64,000 nucleotides of DNA, from assembly GCA_963971425.1 (NCBI GenBank), contig OZ020523.1, positions 13,450,867-13,514,866 of the forward strand, read 5' to 3'. The DNA comes from Bryoerythrophyllum caledonicum. Its lineage: Eukaryota > Streptophyta > Bryopsida > Pottiales > Pottiaceae. Position numbers and translations under genes: made by a program. Below the pieces are notes generated by a model, which did not search any database, was not told the DNA's origin, and worked only from the letters and a program-made list of their open reading frames with translations. Shown here piece by piece: positions 1 to 11,779 of this stretch (its first letter is position 1; the number at the start of each line of letters is the position of its first letter).

Positions 1-2036
1 GTGACAACGAAGTGGTGCCTCTCATTCTCCTTCCTATGAATACAACCAAATTTGATGTGTTCAATTACATGAACGAGGAGGTCAAGAGAATTTGTAATGG
101 GGAAACCATTTCTATGAGTTCATTTCGGAGGATGTGGCGCGTCAAATATCCCCACGTTCAGGTACCTCCATTCTCGAGATTCCCAAAGTGTTATCATTGT
201 TGGGAGTATAAATGTACCATGGAGGGAACCACCAATGCGGATGCAAGAATAAAGATAAAGGAGTTGTTTATGTTGCATTTGCGCAACCAGATGGAAGAAC
301 GTAGGCATTATTGGATATTCAAGACGTCGTGTTATATTAGCCCTGAATTGTACATGTGCATCATAGTGGATGGCATGGACCAAAATATGACCATGGTACC
401 GAGGATGCGACAGACTGTGAAGAACATTGAACATCTGTTTGTGAAGACCCATCTGTGTGGTGCTCTTGTATATGGGATTGGTTTATATTGCAACGTGTGG
501 TTTGGGGCTCACCACAAACACGATAGCAACCAAGTCGTCAGTACATTGTTGTACGTGATAGGAGATGTGCTGCGGAGGAAGGGCTTTTTGCCACCAACAT
601 TGCGAATACAGGTGGACAACTGCACACGCGAGAACAAAAACATTTATATGTTTGCTCTATGTGCTACATTGGTGGGATCGGGGTTTTTTCAGGAGGTGGA
701 ACTATCTTTTCTTATAGTGGGCCATACACACAAAGATATTGATCAACGCTTCAGTTGTATATCAAATACGTTGAAGAGGTCGGATGTGGACTCGTTGAAG
801 GAAATGATGAGTCTTATAGAACGAGGAACATCTCCTACGGAAGCATTTGTTAGCGCCCGGCTGCTAGAGAATGTATGGGATTGGAAATTATTCATAACTC
901 CTCACTTTTTGACAGGTCATGATTCATTGGTGTACATAACATTTCTGCATCACATTCGATTCTATATGGACAATCAAGAAGGGACTCGTGAGGTTCGAGT
1001 ACATCACAAGCATTATTGCAAAGATCCATGGGGACCGAAGGCAGGGACAAAAACTTTGAGGTCGTTGCCAAGTAGGGATGAACGACCATTGTTTGCGGAA
1101 GTATGTGGAGCGGACGAACGGGAGTTGAAGGCGTTGGATGACTTCATTGTATATAAACAAAGGTGCATTCAAAGGTTGCAGCATGAGGACAAGAATCGTG
1201 AAGCAAAAGTAGAGGCTGAAAGATTGAAACTCTATTTTGCTGAATTTCCACACAAAGACCATAGCAATGAGCATCGTTCTTCATCATTTTGGCCTTCAGA
1301 GTTCTCCAACATCGGACCTACAAAGACTGCATCTTTGGATGTAATGGATGGTGCAAGTGAAGAAAATCGCGAGATAGATGTCGTAGAGCAGGTAGTGGCA
1401 ATGCTTCCAAATGCCGAGGCTCGAGGATACTTTGGTCCTCGTAGAGGAAGACCCTCTAATCAAGCACTACGCAGGGCACAACGAACATAGCGCAACTATG
1501 TTGAGGAAAGAGCCGAAGAATGAGCAATGTATGAAGGTAATCACGACCTATTTCCACCATTTAATCCACAATCTGATATCCGTTGTGGACAGTTTGTAGC
1601 CTTGAGTGTTGATCGAGCAGAGATAGAAGGCGGTGTACCATTCTATGTGTGGAAAGTGATTGAAGAAAGAAAAAACTGATGGAGAGTTAAGATTAAGGTT
1701 TGTTGGTATTGGCCCATCATCCAAAAAAGGGTTGCTGATGGACATGAGTCTTCTACACAACGGTATGCAAATTGCATGGATTCATTGTGGGAGCCATCTG
1801 GGGAGAGCCATAGTTGGGTAGAGAAAGATGCATGCATTTTTTCATGGGTAGACTCTCCGGAAAGAACCATGTCCGGAGCCAACGGGTGGAGAAAGCGCAA
1901 TGTATTTGGAGTGCAGGTTGAAAGCAGGATTCGCATTCTTCAATCGGCAAAGGCTCACATCCTACAATATATTGCAATGCAAACCGAAGCTATCGATGAC
2001 GACCGTTTGCAAGCAGCCCTAAATTCTGTGGAGTAG
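1..2036 (+). pseudogene. DUF7869-like transposon gene, 5' truncated by window, three in-frame stops
   Basis: One reading frame runs from the window start to a terminal TAG at 2034-2036. It is interrupted by TAG at 1488-1490, TGA at 1521-1523 and TGA at 1677-1679. Visible landmarks in order are a short Cys/His stretch (FPKCYHCWEYKC), VDGMDQ, RIQVDNCTRENKN and VGHTHKDIDQRF, then a basic, coiled region. After the first stop comes a C-terminal domain (CGQFVALSV, then PFYVWKV). The same order of motifs occurs in the minus-strand gene at 34562-37392, so the two are paralogues. The layout resembles the uncharacterised, transposon-associated family that databases call DUF7869. The three conserved acidic motifs could be a DDD-type nuclease site, but that is inference. 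The copy is decayed and its N-terminus lies outside the window. Confidence 0.72.
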
Positions 2037-3716
2037 ATAGTGTGCCTTTATAAGAGTATACTAGTTGTGTATGGTAATTGATATATAGTGTATGTGTAAG
2101 AGTAGTATATTCTAAGGGTGATGTAAGACGTTATGTCATTAATCCTGTAGAGTAAAGATAATTTTACTATTGTTGCTAAGTCCATTTGTAGAAGAATCTA
2201 TATTTAGTTTCCATCATTGTATGCATTATATACTACGTAGAATATCTTTTAATCAACTGCCAACCCTTGCATAAAGTATGTTTTTTTATCATTACGCCTG
2301 TTTATATACGACAATCCTTCAAATCTATCTTTGAAATATTGTGAAACTATATTAAATACACATTTATCTAGTATTAACGAGGGGCCACCACAAATTAGTT
2401 GAAAATGCCAGAAAATCGCTTCCAATATGAACAACCATGATTGTACGTAATATTGTTGCAGAAGCTCAATTTTTTTTCCTTTGGAAAACATTTTTTTTCT
2501 TTGATTTTTTTTTTTTTTCCAATTTTGCCACTTTTGCTTGCAATGGCCGCCATTGTACCCAAGTGCACTTTTAAATGGCCAAGTGCATAATTGCTTAATT
2601 GCGTGTTTATAGTGAATTTTAGAAACTTCTACCTCTAGGTCTAAATCTGAATTCCAATCATTTAAATGATATTTTTTGAATTTGAGTCCAACTAATGAAC
2701 CAAAGCTCATGAATTCTTGTTTACATTCCAATTTGAAAATTTGAGAAATACATAAAATTGAACAAGTTATTGCAAATTGAACTTTGGGCCTATAACAATG
2801 GTTGACCGATTTTGCTAAATAAAAAAGTTTCATTTCCACCACATGTTTTGGCAGTATGATGTACATCTTCGGTGAAATTTTCAGAATTTTTAAGCACAAT
2901 TTGTATTTGATGTAGATTTTCTTCACATTTTCTTCAAACAATCGTCATACTTTCAAATTCTCACTAAAAGAATTTGTGGTTTCTGGGACATAAACAAAAC
3001 ATGTGATTTCATGTCTTAAAAATGAAATTAAAAAAATTCCACTTATATTTAATGAATAATTAGAGCACACAGTAGAATGGAAATTGGGATTGATGTCACG
3101 GTCATAGGCTCCATCCTGTAAGGGTTAGAGAGGCAAATGATTTAGTTCTAAAGTCACCAAGAGTTTCAAGAAGATACCCCGTCTTTTTCTTCATTTTAGA
3201 ATCACCTCTAACTAGTTCCCAAAATTTCCAATCAGTTCTAGGGAGAGTATGGCGGCCAGTATTCATTATGTTATTCCATGTAAACTACTATCTCTTGCCC
3301 GATTATAAGCAACAAAGAACTCAATGGACTTGGAATGAATGAAAGCCCACCCATTCTCATACACCATCGAACCCTGAACGTTTCTTTTCAATCTATTGTG
3401 CTACAATAAGTGCAACTGAGAAAAAAGAGACAACGACAAGGTGCTGGCTAACAAGGACTGCAAGATGGTTCTTAAGTCACGCAAGCTTCTTCAATTTAAT
3501 CCCCATACTCACCATCAATGCATGCCCTGTGCAAAGGCCAAGAAATTGAATTCCAAACGTGAATACTTTGGTGCAATCTGAGGGGAAACCGAAGATGGAT
3601 ATACATACTGGGCTCTTCATACGTTCATATGTTCATGCAGAAATGTAGAATTTCCTTACTAAAACAAAGACAGGTGATGTGCCAAAGGTATACATGTCAA
3701 GGCAATCAGTCAACAC
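2037..3716. other. AT-rich intergenic stretch, no gene seen
   Basis: No coherent coding sequence is visible; the long minus-strand open frame at 2249-2941 is low-complexity AT-rich translation. The stretch holds one arm of an inverted 28-mer (listed separately) and homopolymer T runs near 2490-2520. Confidence 0.5.
2577..2610. repeat. Left arm of inverted repeat shared with 9501-9532
   Basis: The reverse complement of this arm matches 9501-9532 over 28 identical bases plus most of the next four. The core reads AATTGCTTAATTGCG on this strand. Both arms sit beside a smaller GCACTT...AAGTGC fold-back. The pair encloses about 6.9 kb including the kinase gene. I could not find a flanking target duplication, so it may be two copies of a dispersed repeat rather than the ends of one element. 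Confidence 0.6.
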
Positions 3717-3801
3717 CTTGGGTGCCACGGAGAATTGGTGCAATAACAGAGGATGCACAATCTATAATCAGAAGACGCTTGTTCTTCGGTTGCTCCACAA
3801 C
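3717..3801 (-). pseudogene. Isolated splice-flanked exon-like fragment, 28 codons
   Basis: On the minus strand a pyrimidine-rich acceptor (TTTTTGTTCAG) is followed by 85 open bases and a GT donor. The translation includes KNKRLLIIDCASSV. I do not recognise the parent protein. No continuation exons were found nearby, so it may be a captured or relict gene fragment. Identification is not possible by eye. Confidence 0.3.
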
Positions 3802-4420
3802 CTGAACAAAAAGCAGTTCTCAATGAGCACTCTTCAGAAGCATAAATCCTAAACTTAAATAACTGATTAAACTCCAAGTAAAATCATGAGGATTAAATCT
3901 GCTCACCAGAGAAGATGACGAACGAGTGTGCGTACGCCAAGTCCTAAACTCTAGATAGTAGATAAATAGTAGCATCATAAACGCTAAACCCTGAGTTCTA
4001 GCTTCGTAACATGCGGTTACTGAGTGAAATTCAAGGAAACAAGAGGAGATTGTACAAGATTTCATTTCACGAGTGAAACACATGGTCCACCATAAAAGTT
4101 GACACTTCCTATCATGGCCTTCACCTAGGCTTGAAGGCTTGAAGGCTGACATGGATCTGAGTAAGAAAGGAGATCAGAGAGAAGACATAAAAAATACTGT
4201 AGTACAGGACGCCTGTCCGACCTCATCTGCAGCTCCTGCCCACCTCTATCCAGTAATCCTATAATCAGAGTGTGCATTAAAAGATGAAATAGAACTCATT
4301 CAGAGAATACCCCTCTTTTATTCTTACAATCACCTCTGAATAGTTTTCAACACATAAGCTCAGAGGAGAGAAAGGTGATTAACATTGAGGGCAAACTCTA
4401 AGAGACGGCTAAAACTAGTT
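3802..4420. other. No gene seen
   Basis: The sequence is mixed-composition DNA without a convincing open frame, splice-flanked exon or repeat structure. Confidence 0.4.
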
Positions 4421-4992
4421 TGACTTGACCTTAGAAGACTGCCAACCTCTTCCATTGACTGAAGAGAACTCTCTATTGATCTAGAAACCACTGAGAGTCA
4501 GGAAAGAGTAGTCTAAAACAGAAGGCATCTTTTTAAAACTTTGATGGAGAGAGTTTAACGTACTTGATTGGCATGTCAAAGCCACACATGAAACCTTATG
4601 AGTAGTCACCTGAAGCTTTGATAAGATACCTCTTCTTTTCAATACTCTTTTCTCACAATAAATAGTTCCTAGATCCATAGAAAAGCTTGGCGGTCTCACT
4701 CTTCGATTTAGTGAATGGAAAAGCTTGATGGTCGCCAAAATTCCTGCCAAAGTAACTGCTCTAGCTATCATTGAGAGTGAAGAAAAGAGCTTACATGAGA
4801 TACCAAAAATATGTTGCACATTCATCCTTAAATGTAAAGCAACTTCATGGATCAATAAAGTACACCCACTTTAGACATCTCACCTGACGTGATTGATCAA
4901 GTCGAGCTTCACCAAGGCAGGACGTGGCCGCCATCAATTTATTTGTCCTTATCAACGACGAAGCTGAGTGTCGGTATTTTCCGCATGGCTTC
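4421..4992. repeat. Direct repeat R1 (copy 1)
   Basis: This block is homologous to 10796-11506 in the same orientation. Shared stretches include CCAACCTCTTCCATTGACT-like text at the start (CAACCTCTTCCATTGACT in both), AACTCTCTATTGATCTA, ATCCATAGAAAAGCTTGG and CATGGCTTC at the end. The copies differ by many substitutions and by an extra ~120 bp in copy 2. The translated minus-strand frame is broken in different places in each copy, so I treat it as a non-coding or decayed repeat. The pair brackets the kinase gene. Confidence 0.65.
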
Positions 4993-5380
4993 GTAGAAGA
5001 AGGTCAGAGATCTTACTACTTCTCTTCAACATGACCTGCTTGTTCGTTTGAGCTTCCATCCGAGTGATATTAGTATAATGTGTTTTGAATTCTAGAAGTG
5101 TTGAGCAATCTGGAGTTCTGTGACCTGTGACGCAATCGTGATCCTCATGACCTTCAAAGCAGTGGATGCCTTGCAAATTTTAGATCATTCTTAGTTCTCT
5201 TCCGTGTGCTAAGCTTTCTCAGATGTAATCATGTTCTAAATGACAACAGTTTTGTTAAACTTTCTACCTTAGAGTTGTTATTTGTGAAGTCATTCTGAGT
5301 TTTAGTACGAGAGCGTTGTTCCAGTCTTCATTTGATTTTTGGATTTCCCTTTATCCTAACATTTCTTTGTTTGCATGTAG
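4993..5380. other. No gene seen
   Basis: This is a short stretch between R1 and the exon-like fragment at 5381. Nothing is recognised. Confidence 0.4.
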
Positions 5381-5452
5381 AATCATGACCCTGGTCAAAA
5401 TGGTGCAACTCCATTCAACCCACCACCAACTTTTGAGTTGCCAAATAAGAAG
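5381..5452 (+). pseudogene. Isolated splice-flanked exon-like fragment, 24 codons
   Basis: The acceptor TTTGCATGTAG and the donor GTAAAAG flank 72 bases that are open and divisible by three. The peptide contains GATPFNPPPTFELP, whose proline-rich composition stands out from the AT-rich surroundings. Adjacent exons were not found. It looks like a relict or captured exon. I do not recognise the protein family with confidence. Confidence 0.3.
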
Positions 5453-6625
5453 GTAAAAGTCTCACATGATCCAAATTAGTGGTTTATGGATAGTTTTGTA
5501 TCAAGCTAAGTGGTTAATCATCTTTGAGGTATTTGCAGGCTTGTCGTCCAAAGTTTATATAAGAGTCCTCGATTGGACTTTTGATTTTAATACTCCTATT
5601 TATCTACTCTTCATACTCTTCATACTCTTCATGTGCAGATCTTGGTGGTCTATCGACTAGAATCCCTGTTTAATACATAAGACCTTAGTGACCTCTAAAC
5701 TCAAGTTAGAACAATATTTACTATACTTAGGAAGGAAGAAGAAGAAGTCATTTTGAACAACCTTTTATGTCTTCGAGCTTATCATATATTTTTAGAACTA
5801 GTTTTAAAAATAACAAATGATAACAATTACAAATGAGACAAGAGGTCAAAATCTCCGTATATTTCCTTGACTTTTCTAGTAACTCTATTGCATCTAGAAT
5901 AGAGTTCAAATTTAGCACAAATCATGCATCAACATGGTCTTTTAAAGCTTAACCCTTAAACTTCAGTTGGAAACCATATACATAAGCAGATGTTATACTC
6001 TATAGAATACCAAAAATGAATTAGAACTTAACAAGACTAAATCCTGAAGATTGAAGATCATTCTACAAACATCATTTATTTGGTAAATAACTTCATATGC
6101 TGAGTCATGACAAGGTGCGCACAAGTTGTCCACGGTCTATACCACGGCTCCTTTAAATCCATATCAGCTCCTATTTCCAGCGAAGAAAGTGACACCACTA
6201 GCTTTAAAAGCGTCAATCTGTGATAAGTTGGTGGATTTGTACAAACATTTAAAATCTAACACTTAACTCGATTGTCTGATAATCACCACAACCTGGCTAC
6301 AACAAGTTTAACATGCCACATTGCACACTTCGGTGCTAAAAACAAATATTACAATGAGAAGGAGTGCCTACTTGGACATCTACAAGAATTGCTCCATTCT
6401 ACCATTGTAGAAAACCATGCTCATTTCAACCACAACCAAATATCAATCCTAACGCCCTCGCTTGGTAACAATACATCGCAATGGAAACATATACCGAGTG
6501 CCAATAACGTCAAGTTCAATGCAAATTAGCATGCATGTTATCACCGCAAGTTCCATGATCACACCGCCTTGTGGGTTGTTGATAGAAGCACCAAAGAGGA
6601 TTCTTAGTCAAATCCCATATGGACT
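5453..6625. other. No gene seen; 3' flank of kinase gene
   Basis: This is AT-rich sequence. The plus-strand open frames at 6272-6743 are largely the antisense side or flank of the kinase 3' region and have no recognisable features. Confidence 0.45.
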
Positions 6626-7855
6626 TCACTCCTCAAGATCTCCACATGAATCCTTCAACCTCCGTGACACTATAATTTGGATATATTCCGAATTGGAGTT
6701 TGCTTCAAGGATACCCATTATTTCCTTCAAAGATGGTCTTTGAGAAGGAGTAGGTTTCCAACACCAATCCAAAAGTACTCGTGTCCAATCCTCAACATAA
6801 TCAGGCACCTCAGGGCGAAGGTCTTGGTCAATCACAAGATCCATCAATAGTTTGTTGCTCAAAGGATGATCTTGAAAAGGCACCCTCCCTGTCAGCACTT
6901 CGTAGCACGTCATGCCATAGCTATAGCTATCAGCCTCCTCTGTAAACAACTCTGGTCTTTTCCCTACATTTCTTTCCCTACAAGCTTGTAGTATTTCAGG
7001 AGCCCTCCAAAATCCCGTTCCCACCACCCCAACAGACGACTCATAGTCTGCTACATAGCAATGAACCCATTTCACACTCGGAATTGTCCTCACAAGGACA
7101 TTTGACGCCTTAAGGTCCTTATGAACAATATTGAACCTATGCAAAACCTCCATTCCCTCCGCAACACGATACATGATCTCCTCACCAACCTCTTTTGAAA
7201 ATGGCCCGCAACCATGATCACATTCCACCATTTTTCCATCAATATGACTCCGCAAATCCCCACCTTCCTTTGTCATCAAAAAGGCAAACCTCCCATCCTC
7301 TAGCAAAGTTGCACACTGAACTTCACATATGCTCCTAAATCCCCGAGGTTTCCCAAGCTTGCGAAGTTTCTCAATCCCAGCACTATGGCGAAACAAACCC
7401 TCAGGCCACTGGACTTGCAAATCTCGAACCAAGGTCCCTTCCTTAAAGACCTTCAAGACATACTCTTTTCCCTCCTCCAAATCAATCTCATTGTTCCTTG
7501 GAACCCTCCACTTGACACGGGCATCAAAAAGCTCGGCTTGCGCACCTTCTGCAAACTTCTCACCCACCTCCAATGACCCAACACTTGGCCATACTTCAGA
7601 ATGATCACCAAACGTATCAAAAAAGAGCTGACCCCACTCTGGATGCAATTCCCATTTCTTGAACGTTCTTTTGTTATCAAGTTTTGCCTCTACCACCTCT
7701 TCACGAGATATGCCATCATCCATGGGCCTCGATAGCTCGCTCCAATGACGCTTCGAAAGCTCAATCTGTGCTGTCACAAATGCAGAGGAAGTGGCCTGCT
7801 GCTCTTCCGGCCTCAATGCCGCCACATCCCCTAACTTGCTTGCACATGCATCCAT
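6626..7855 (-). CDS. Protein kinase-like protein, single exon, divergent active site
   Basis: This is an intact, intronless 409-residue protein. The first ATG (7853-7855) is used, because the open frame further upstream starts only with TTG. An N-terminal region of about 95 residues contains ELHPEWGQLFFDTFGDHSEV. The kinase fold spans roughly residues 98-385. It has a weak glycine loop (EKFAEGAQAELFDARV), a VLKVFK lysine strand, a catalytic loop IVHKDLKASNVLV, and ADYES in place of DFG. It also has WRAPEIL, then DSYSYGMTCYEVLTGRVPF, and a C-lobe arginine motif (SQRPSL). The HKD for HRD change and the missing glycine of DFG mark it as a divergent, possibly weakly active or pseudokinase form. 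Plant receptor-like or Raf-like kinases are the nearest relatives I can suggest. The long, GC-richer 5' flank fits a real promoter and leader. Confidence 0.85.
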   Translation of the reverse strand: MDACASKLGDVAALRPEEQQATSSAFVTAQIELSKRHWSELSRPMDDGISREEVVEAKLDNKRTFKKWELHPEWGQLFFDTFGDHSEVWPSVGSLEVGEKFAEGAQAELFDARVKWRVPRNNEIDLEEGKEYVLKVFKEGTLVRDLQVQWPEGLFRHSAGIEKLRKLGKPRGFRSICEVQCATLLEDGRFAFLMTKEGGDLRSHIDGKMVECDHGCGPFSKEVGEEIMYRVAEGMEVLHRFNIVHKDLKASNVLVRTIPSVKWVHCYVADYESSVGVVGTGFWRAPEILQACRERNVGKRPELFTEEADSYSYGMTCYEVLTGRVPFQDHPLSNKLLMDLVIDQDLRPEVPDYVEDWTRVLLDWCWKPTPSQRPSLKEIMGILEANSNSEYIQIIVSRRLKDSCGDLEE

Positions 7856-8900
7856 CGCACCCAAGCACCCTCCCAATCAAGCTCTCAATTGAGTGCACCA
7901 CAAGAGGCACATGCAACATACATACTCACTGTCGTCTGCGAGCACAACACCAGTTCCCATGCGTGAGGAACGAGAGGAATGGTTCCCTTAAAACGACAAC
8001 ATAAAACGAAAAAATTCTTACCTACTCTTGGCTAGGCAGGAAACTAATGATGCTGCTCTCTGAATCGTGACTAAATCTAGGGCACAAACGCATACACCAA
8101 CATCAACGAATCCACAAGCAAAAGTTGCAACGAATAGGAAACCATCCTCACCAAAACCCTAACCAAAACAACGTCCACAGAGTCCGCCAACTCGAACGGA
8201 AGGGCAACGCTACACTCCAAGCGGGCACTCGTGGCCTTGACGACCCCACTGCTCACCGATCGCACTCATAAAAATCCTCCAAGAAAACGCAAACCTCGAG
8301 CTCCTCCCAAGTGACAACAACGAACGCACCCCAAGAACCCCCGACAGTAAATGGCAACGATCCCCCGGGAAAGGAACGAGCCACTTGTGCAAGGCACCGA
8401 GCCGCGATTGCCAGCCCTGAAAAGCAAAACGCAAAAGCGCACCTCAACCGATCTCGGTGCGGAAACTCTCCCTCCAAACCCTCCGCCACAGACCCTCTCC
8501 CCCTGCTCGTCAGAGGACATGCCCTGCTAAAAACACTTCCAGAAACACGCAAACCACGAGCTCCTCTGAAGACGCAACGCCCTCCGAACAGGTCAACAGA
8601 AACTCGGCCGGCAGCACATTGTAGATAACGACGCTCCACCGAAGGAGCAGCTCGCCGTGAAACAAATTGCCGTGAAACAAATTTGAGAAACTCGCAATTC
8701 TAGAGCTCCACTTAAATAGCGACGCGATCTGAACAGGTCAACAGAAACGCGGATGCGAGCGCCCCCAGTCATATCAATCCCCGAAACACTTCAAAAGAAC
8801 GCGTTGTTCCTATTTCCGCCACCACCACAGAAATCGCTCCTAAACCGTGTCAGTCTTCTCCCTCGTTAAATCTCAGGATCTGAATCTATGGAGGCGTCTA
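7856..8900. promoter_or_regulatory. GC/CpG-rich 5' flank of the kinase gene
   Basis: About 1 kb directly upstream of the minus-strand kinase is much richer in CG dinucleotides than its surroundings. It gives long open frames on both strands that look compositional rather than coding. It is best read as the promoter and 5' leader. No TATA box or specific site is claimed. Confidence 0.35.
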
Positions 8901-10530
8901 GATCTGGGGTCTGGCGTCAATGGAATACAGCTTCAAGTTGATAGTTCATGTTTGTTTTATTCCTTATTTCTGTGCGATTTCTATCTGTTCAGAATGGGGA
9001 TCTTTGATTCATCTTGAGTTCTGTACTTTCTTCTATCATTTTATCTTGGTTCATTCCCTTGCTTTGGCGTTCAGACTACTGTGTTTCTCTTTTTTTTCTT
9101 TTATGTTTCGCTCTGGAAATGATTGAGTTTTCACAGATCATGAAGTTGTAATTTGCAAGTACAAATGAACCTTGTCTCATACGTGTAAAGTGAGCTTTAA
9201 GAAATTAGCAAATTCTTCATATTGTCCCTTTGCTCGTTGCAGATTTATATAATTTTCACTCTCATTGGATCTTTAGAAATAAACTTATGCCAAATTAATT
9301 CCTAAATGACTAAAGTCCCTAGGTGGGCTTTTGCAAATCTTGGGCACTTAACTTCCATGGTTGCAATTTAATGATAGCAAGTAATACTATCCTTTCATAT
9401 TCTCAAAGAATAGTTTATTTTTAAGTCAAAAATAGCATTTCATCCCAAGTCAAACATTTTCAAACACTGTCACACATTGTCACACGTTGTCAGACAAGGT
9501 AAACACGCAATTAAGCAATTATGCACTTAGCCAAGTGCTTTGGTTGCTGGTAGAAAGCCGCAAGTTATTTGCTCATAACTTTTAAAAAAATTAAAATTTG
9601 GGAACTTTTTCAAACACTGTCACAAGTTGTCAGACAAGGTAGTAGGAACACTTTTTCTTTTCCACATAAAACATGGAAATCTTTTCATTTCGTCAACAAC
9701 AATATGTGGTGTAAACCTTCTTATTGACTATTCGGATAATTATTCCGAAACACACAAAACTTACAAAAAATTAAAATGCGACATGGCAATTTTTGAACCT
9801 CCACTCATTGCACAATTGTTTTGAATATGCTAAAAAGTCCCGATTTGGAATATGCCTTAGAAACCGAGGGAAACAAAGAAGCTCAAGGGCCACGAGCAAA
9901 CCGACAAAGAGCCTAGACACAACAAAGTGACACAAACAAGGGCCAGAGCAATGATAATTGGTGGAGGAAGAATTGTTGAAAATATGCTACATTCCATTTC
10001 TATCTTTAAAAATTCATGTTCAAACTACTATTATCATGCTTAACATGATGGTAATGAATTTTTCCTCATTTGGTTGTTTTGAACTTCAAAAGGAAGCATG
10101 AACCTTAGATTTGGCGGCTTGAATTATCAATTCACAAAAAAGTGAATTTTCAAAGATTTGAAGAGTGGATTGGTGACTTCTTGAACTTTCATCATTGCGT
10201 AACTTTTTTGAAAATGCTTCACTTCTTAGATACCTTTAAAAATTAGTGTCAAAGGATCTTACATCATATACATTGTAATGATATCAAATATGGAACTTCT
10301 ATAATGCAAAATTTTGACACCAAGTGAAGTCATAGTCTCCTAATTCTCTCAACTTAGGGAGGAAGAAAAAAATTGTCACTTTAAAGGCTTTGATGATTTG
10401 ATGAGTGCGGTCAAAGTTTATGAAAATTTGTGAGCAAGTGATTTCAGAAGTACAGTTTAAGATCTTACAATTGGAGAAATTTGATGGTGTTTTAAGTGCA
10501 AGCGGTATTCTTTTTCCTTTTTATTTGTAG
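8901..10530. other. No gene seen; short repeated motif
   Basis: This is AT-rich sequence. A motif of the form CAAACACTGTCACA followed by TTGTCAGACAAGGTA occurs at 9460-9502 and again at 9609-9641. The right arm of the inverted 28-mer is at 9501-9532. Confidence 0.4.
9501..9532. repeat. Right arm of inverted repeat shared with 2577-2610
   Basis: This arm is the reverse complement of 2577-2610 over 28 bases (core CGCAATTAAGCAATT). It is immediately followed by CCAAGTGC, which makes a small local fold-back with GCACTT inside the arm. Confidence 0.6.
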
Positions 10531-10566
10531 GAAAGCCGTGATGAAGACAAGGCACTGGCTGTGAGG
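10531..10566 (+). pseudogene. Splice-flanked mini-exon fragment, 12 codons
   Basis: The acceptor TTTTTATTTGTAG and the donor GTAATG flank 36 open bases (ESRDEDKALAVR). A further acidic open stretch (EEDEDSLEEEEEKPK) lies at about 10690-10770 just before repeat R2. Together they look like remnants of a gene that encoded an acidic protein. No identification is possible. Confidence 0.25.
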
Positions 10567-10795
10567 GTAATGTCATGTTGCGGTCCTTGATAGATTTTTT
10601 TGATGCTATCTCAAATGATGATTTCTCGGTTGATGTTATAGTAATAGCTATGTGGTGATGTTAGCGTTGGTTGAGTTTTTCCTTCTCGAACAAAAGGAGA
10701 CTAAGGATTCTCCAGAAGAGGATGAGGATTCTCTAGAAGAGGAAGAGGAGAAGCCTAAGATCACTATAAGTGCTGATTCACACTTTTTGTTTCCA

Positions 10796-11506
10796 CTTGA
10801 CCTTTAAAGACTGACAACCTCTTCCATTGACTAAATTGAAGGGCGACACTGCCGAACTCTCTATTGATCTATTAACCACGTAGAGTTGAGAAAGATTAGT
10901 CTGAACAGAAGGTATCTTATTGAAACTTTCATGGAGAGAGTTTACTTGACTGGCACCTCGACTACCCACACTTCGGCCCAACATGTGCGAAAGGAGTGTG
11001 GCTGAGCAAGAGTGGCAATTGTATACATAGCCCACCGAGACTCGGCACCGGGCTTGGTTTCTTGCATACGTAGTTGCCCATGTCAACGCCGTACACGAAA
11101 CTATATTAGTAGTCACCTGAAGCTTTGATAAGATATCTCTTCTTTCCACTACTCTTTTCTCACAATAACAGGTTCCATGATCCATAGAAAAGCTTGGTGG
11201 TCTCACTCTTCGATTTAGTCACTGGAAAGCCTTGGTGCTCGCAAAAAATCTTGGCACCAAAGTAATTGTTCTAGCTATCTTTGAGAGGAAGAAAAGAGTT
11301 ACATGAGATACCAAATTATGTCGCACATTCGTCCTTATTTGTGAAGCCACTTCAAGTTTCAATAAAATACCCCTCTTCAGACATCTCACTTGACCTGATT
11401 GATCAAGTGGAGCTTCACCAGAGCAGGACGTGACCGCCATTACTTCATAATTAATTTTCCCTCATCAACAAGGTAGTAATTGTCAATATTTTCCACATGG
11501 CTTCTG
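10796..11506. repeat. Direct repeat R1 (copy 2), interrupted at its right edge by element H
   Basis: This block is homologous to 4421-4992 in the same orientation, with an additional ~120 bp at about 10970-11090. The shared sequence ends with CATGGCTTC at 11506, exactly where TGTCGTACCAC, the start of retroelement H, begins. In copy 1 the text after CATGGCTTC is different. This junction is the evidence for the left end of H. Confidence 0.6.
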
Positions 11507-11779
11507 TCGTACCACAATTTTTTTGTTTTTTTTAGTTAGGTACATATAGGTATTAAAATTAGGTAAGGTAGCTAGGCTAGAAGGTTATTCCCACCCGGGA
11601 TTAATCTTTAAATAAGATTAGGATAGGAGGAATACGGGGCTTTTATAAAAGTCTTAATAGTAGCAAGAAGGGACCTAGAGCTATGACTTAGACTCTAGCC
11701 TAAAAACAGTCCTTTGGGCCCTAACCCCGCAAGAAGACCAAGAGGCAAGGAATGCCATCATCCGGGCCAACCCGCACAA

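Noticed and set aside
2249-2941. 230-residue minus-strand protein
   Set aside because: It is Lys/Ile/Phe-rich translation of AT-rich DNA, including a homopolymer Lys run.
4481-4855. 124-residue minus-strand protein in repeat R1
   Set aside because: The homologous frame in copy 2 (10778-11440) is broken and shifted. The shared signal is at the DNA level.
8210-8639. Proteins on both strands upstream of the kinase
   Set aside because: These are CG-rich compositional frames in the kinase promoter/leader region without domain features.
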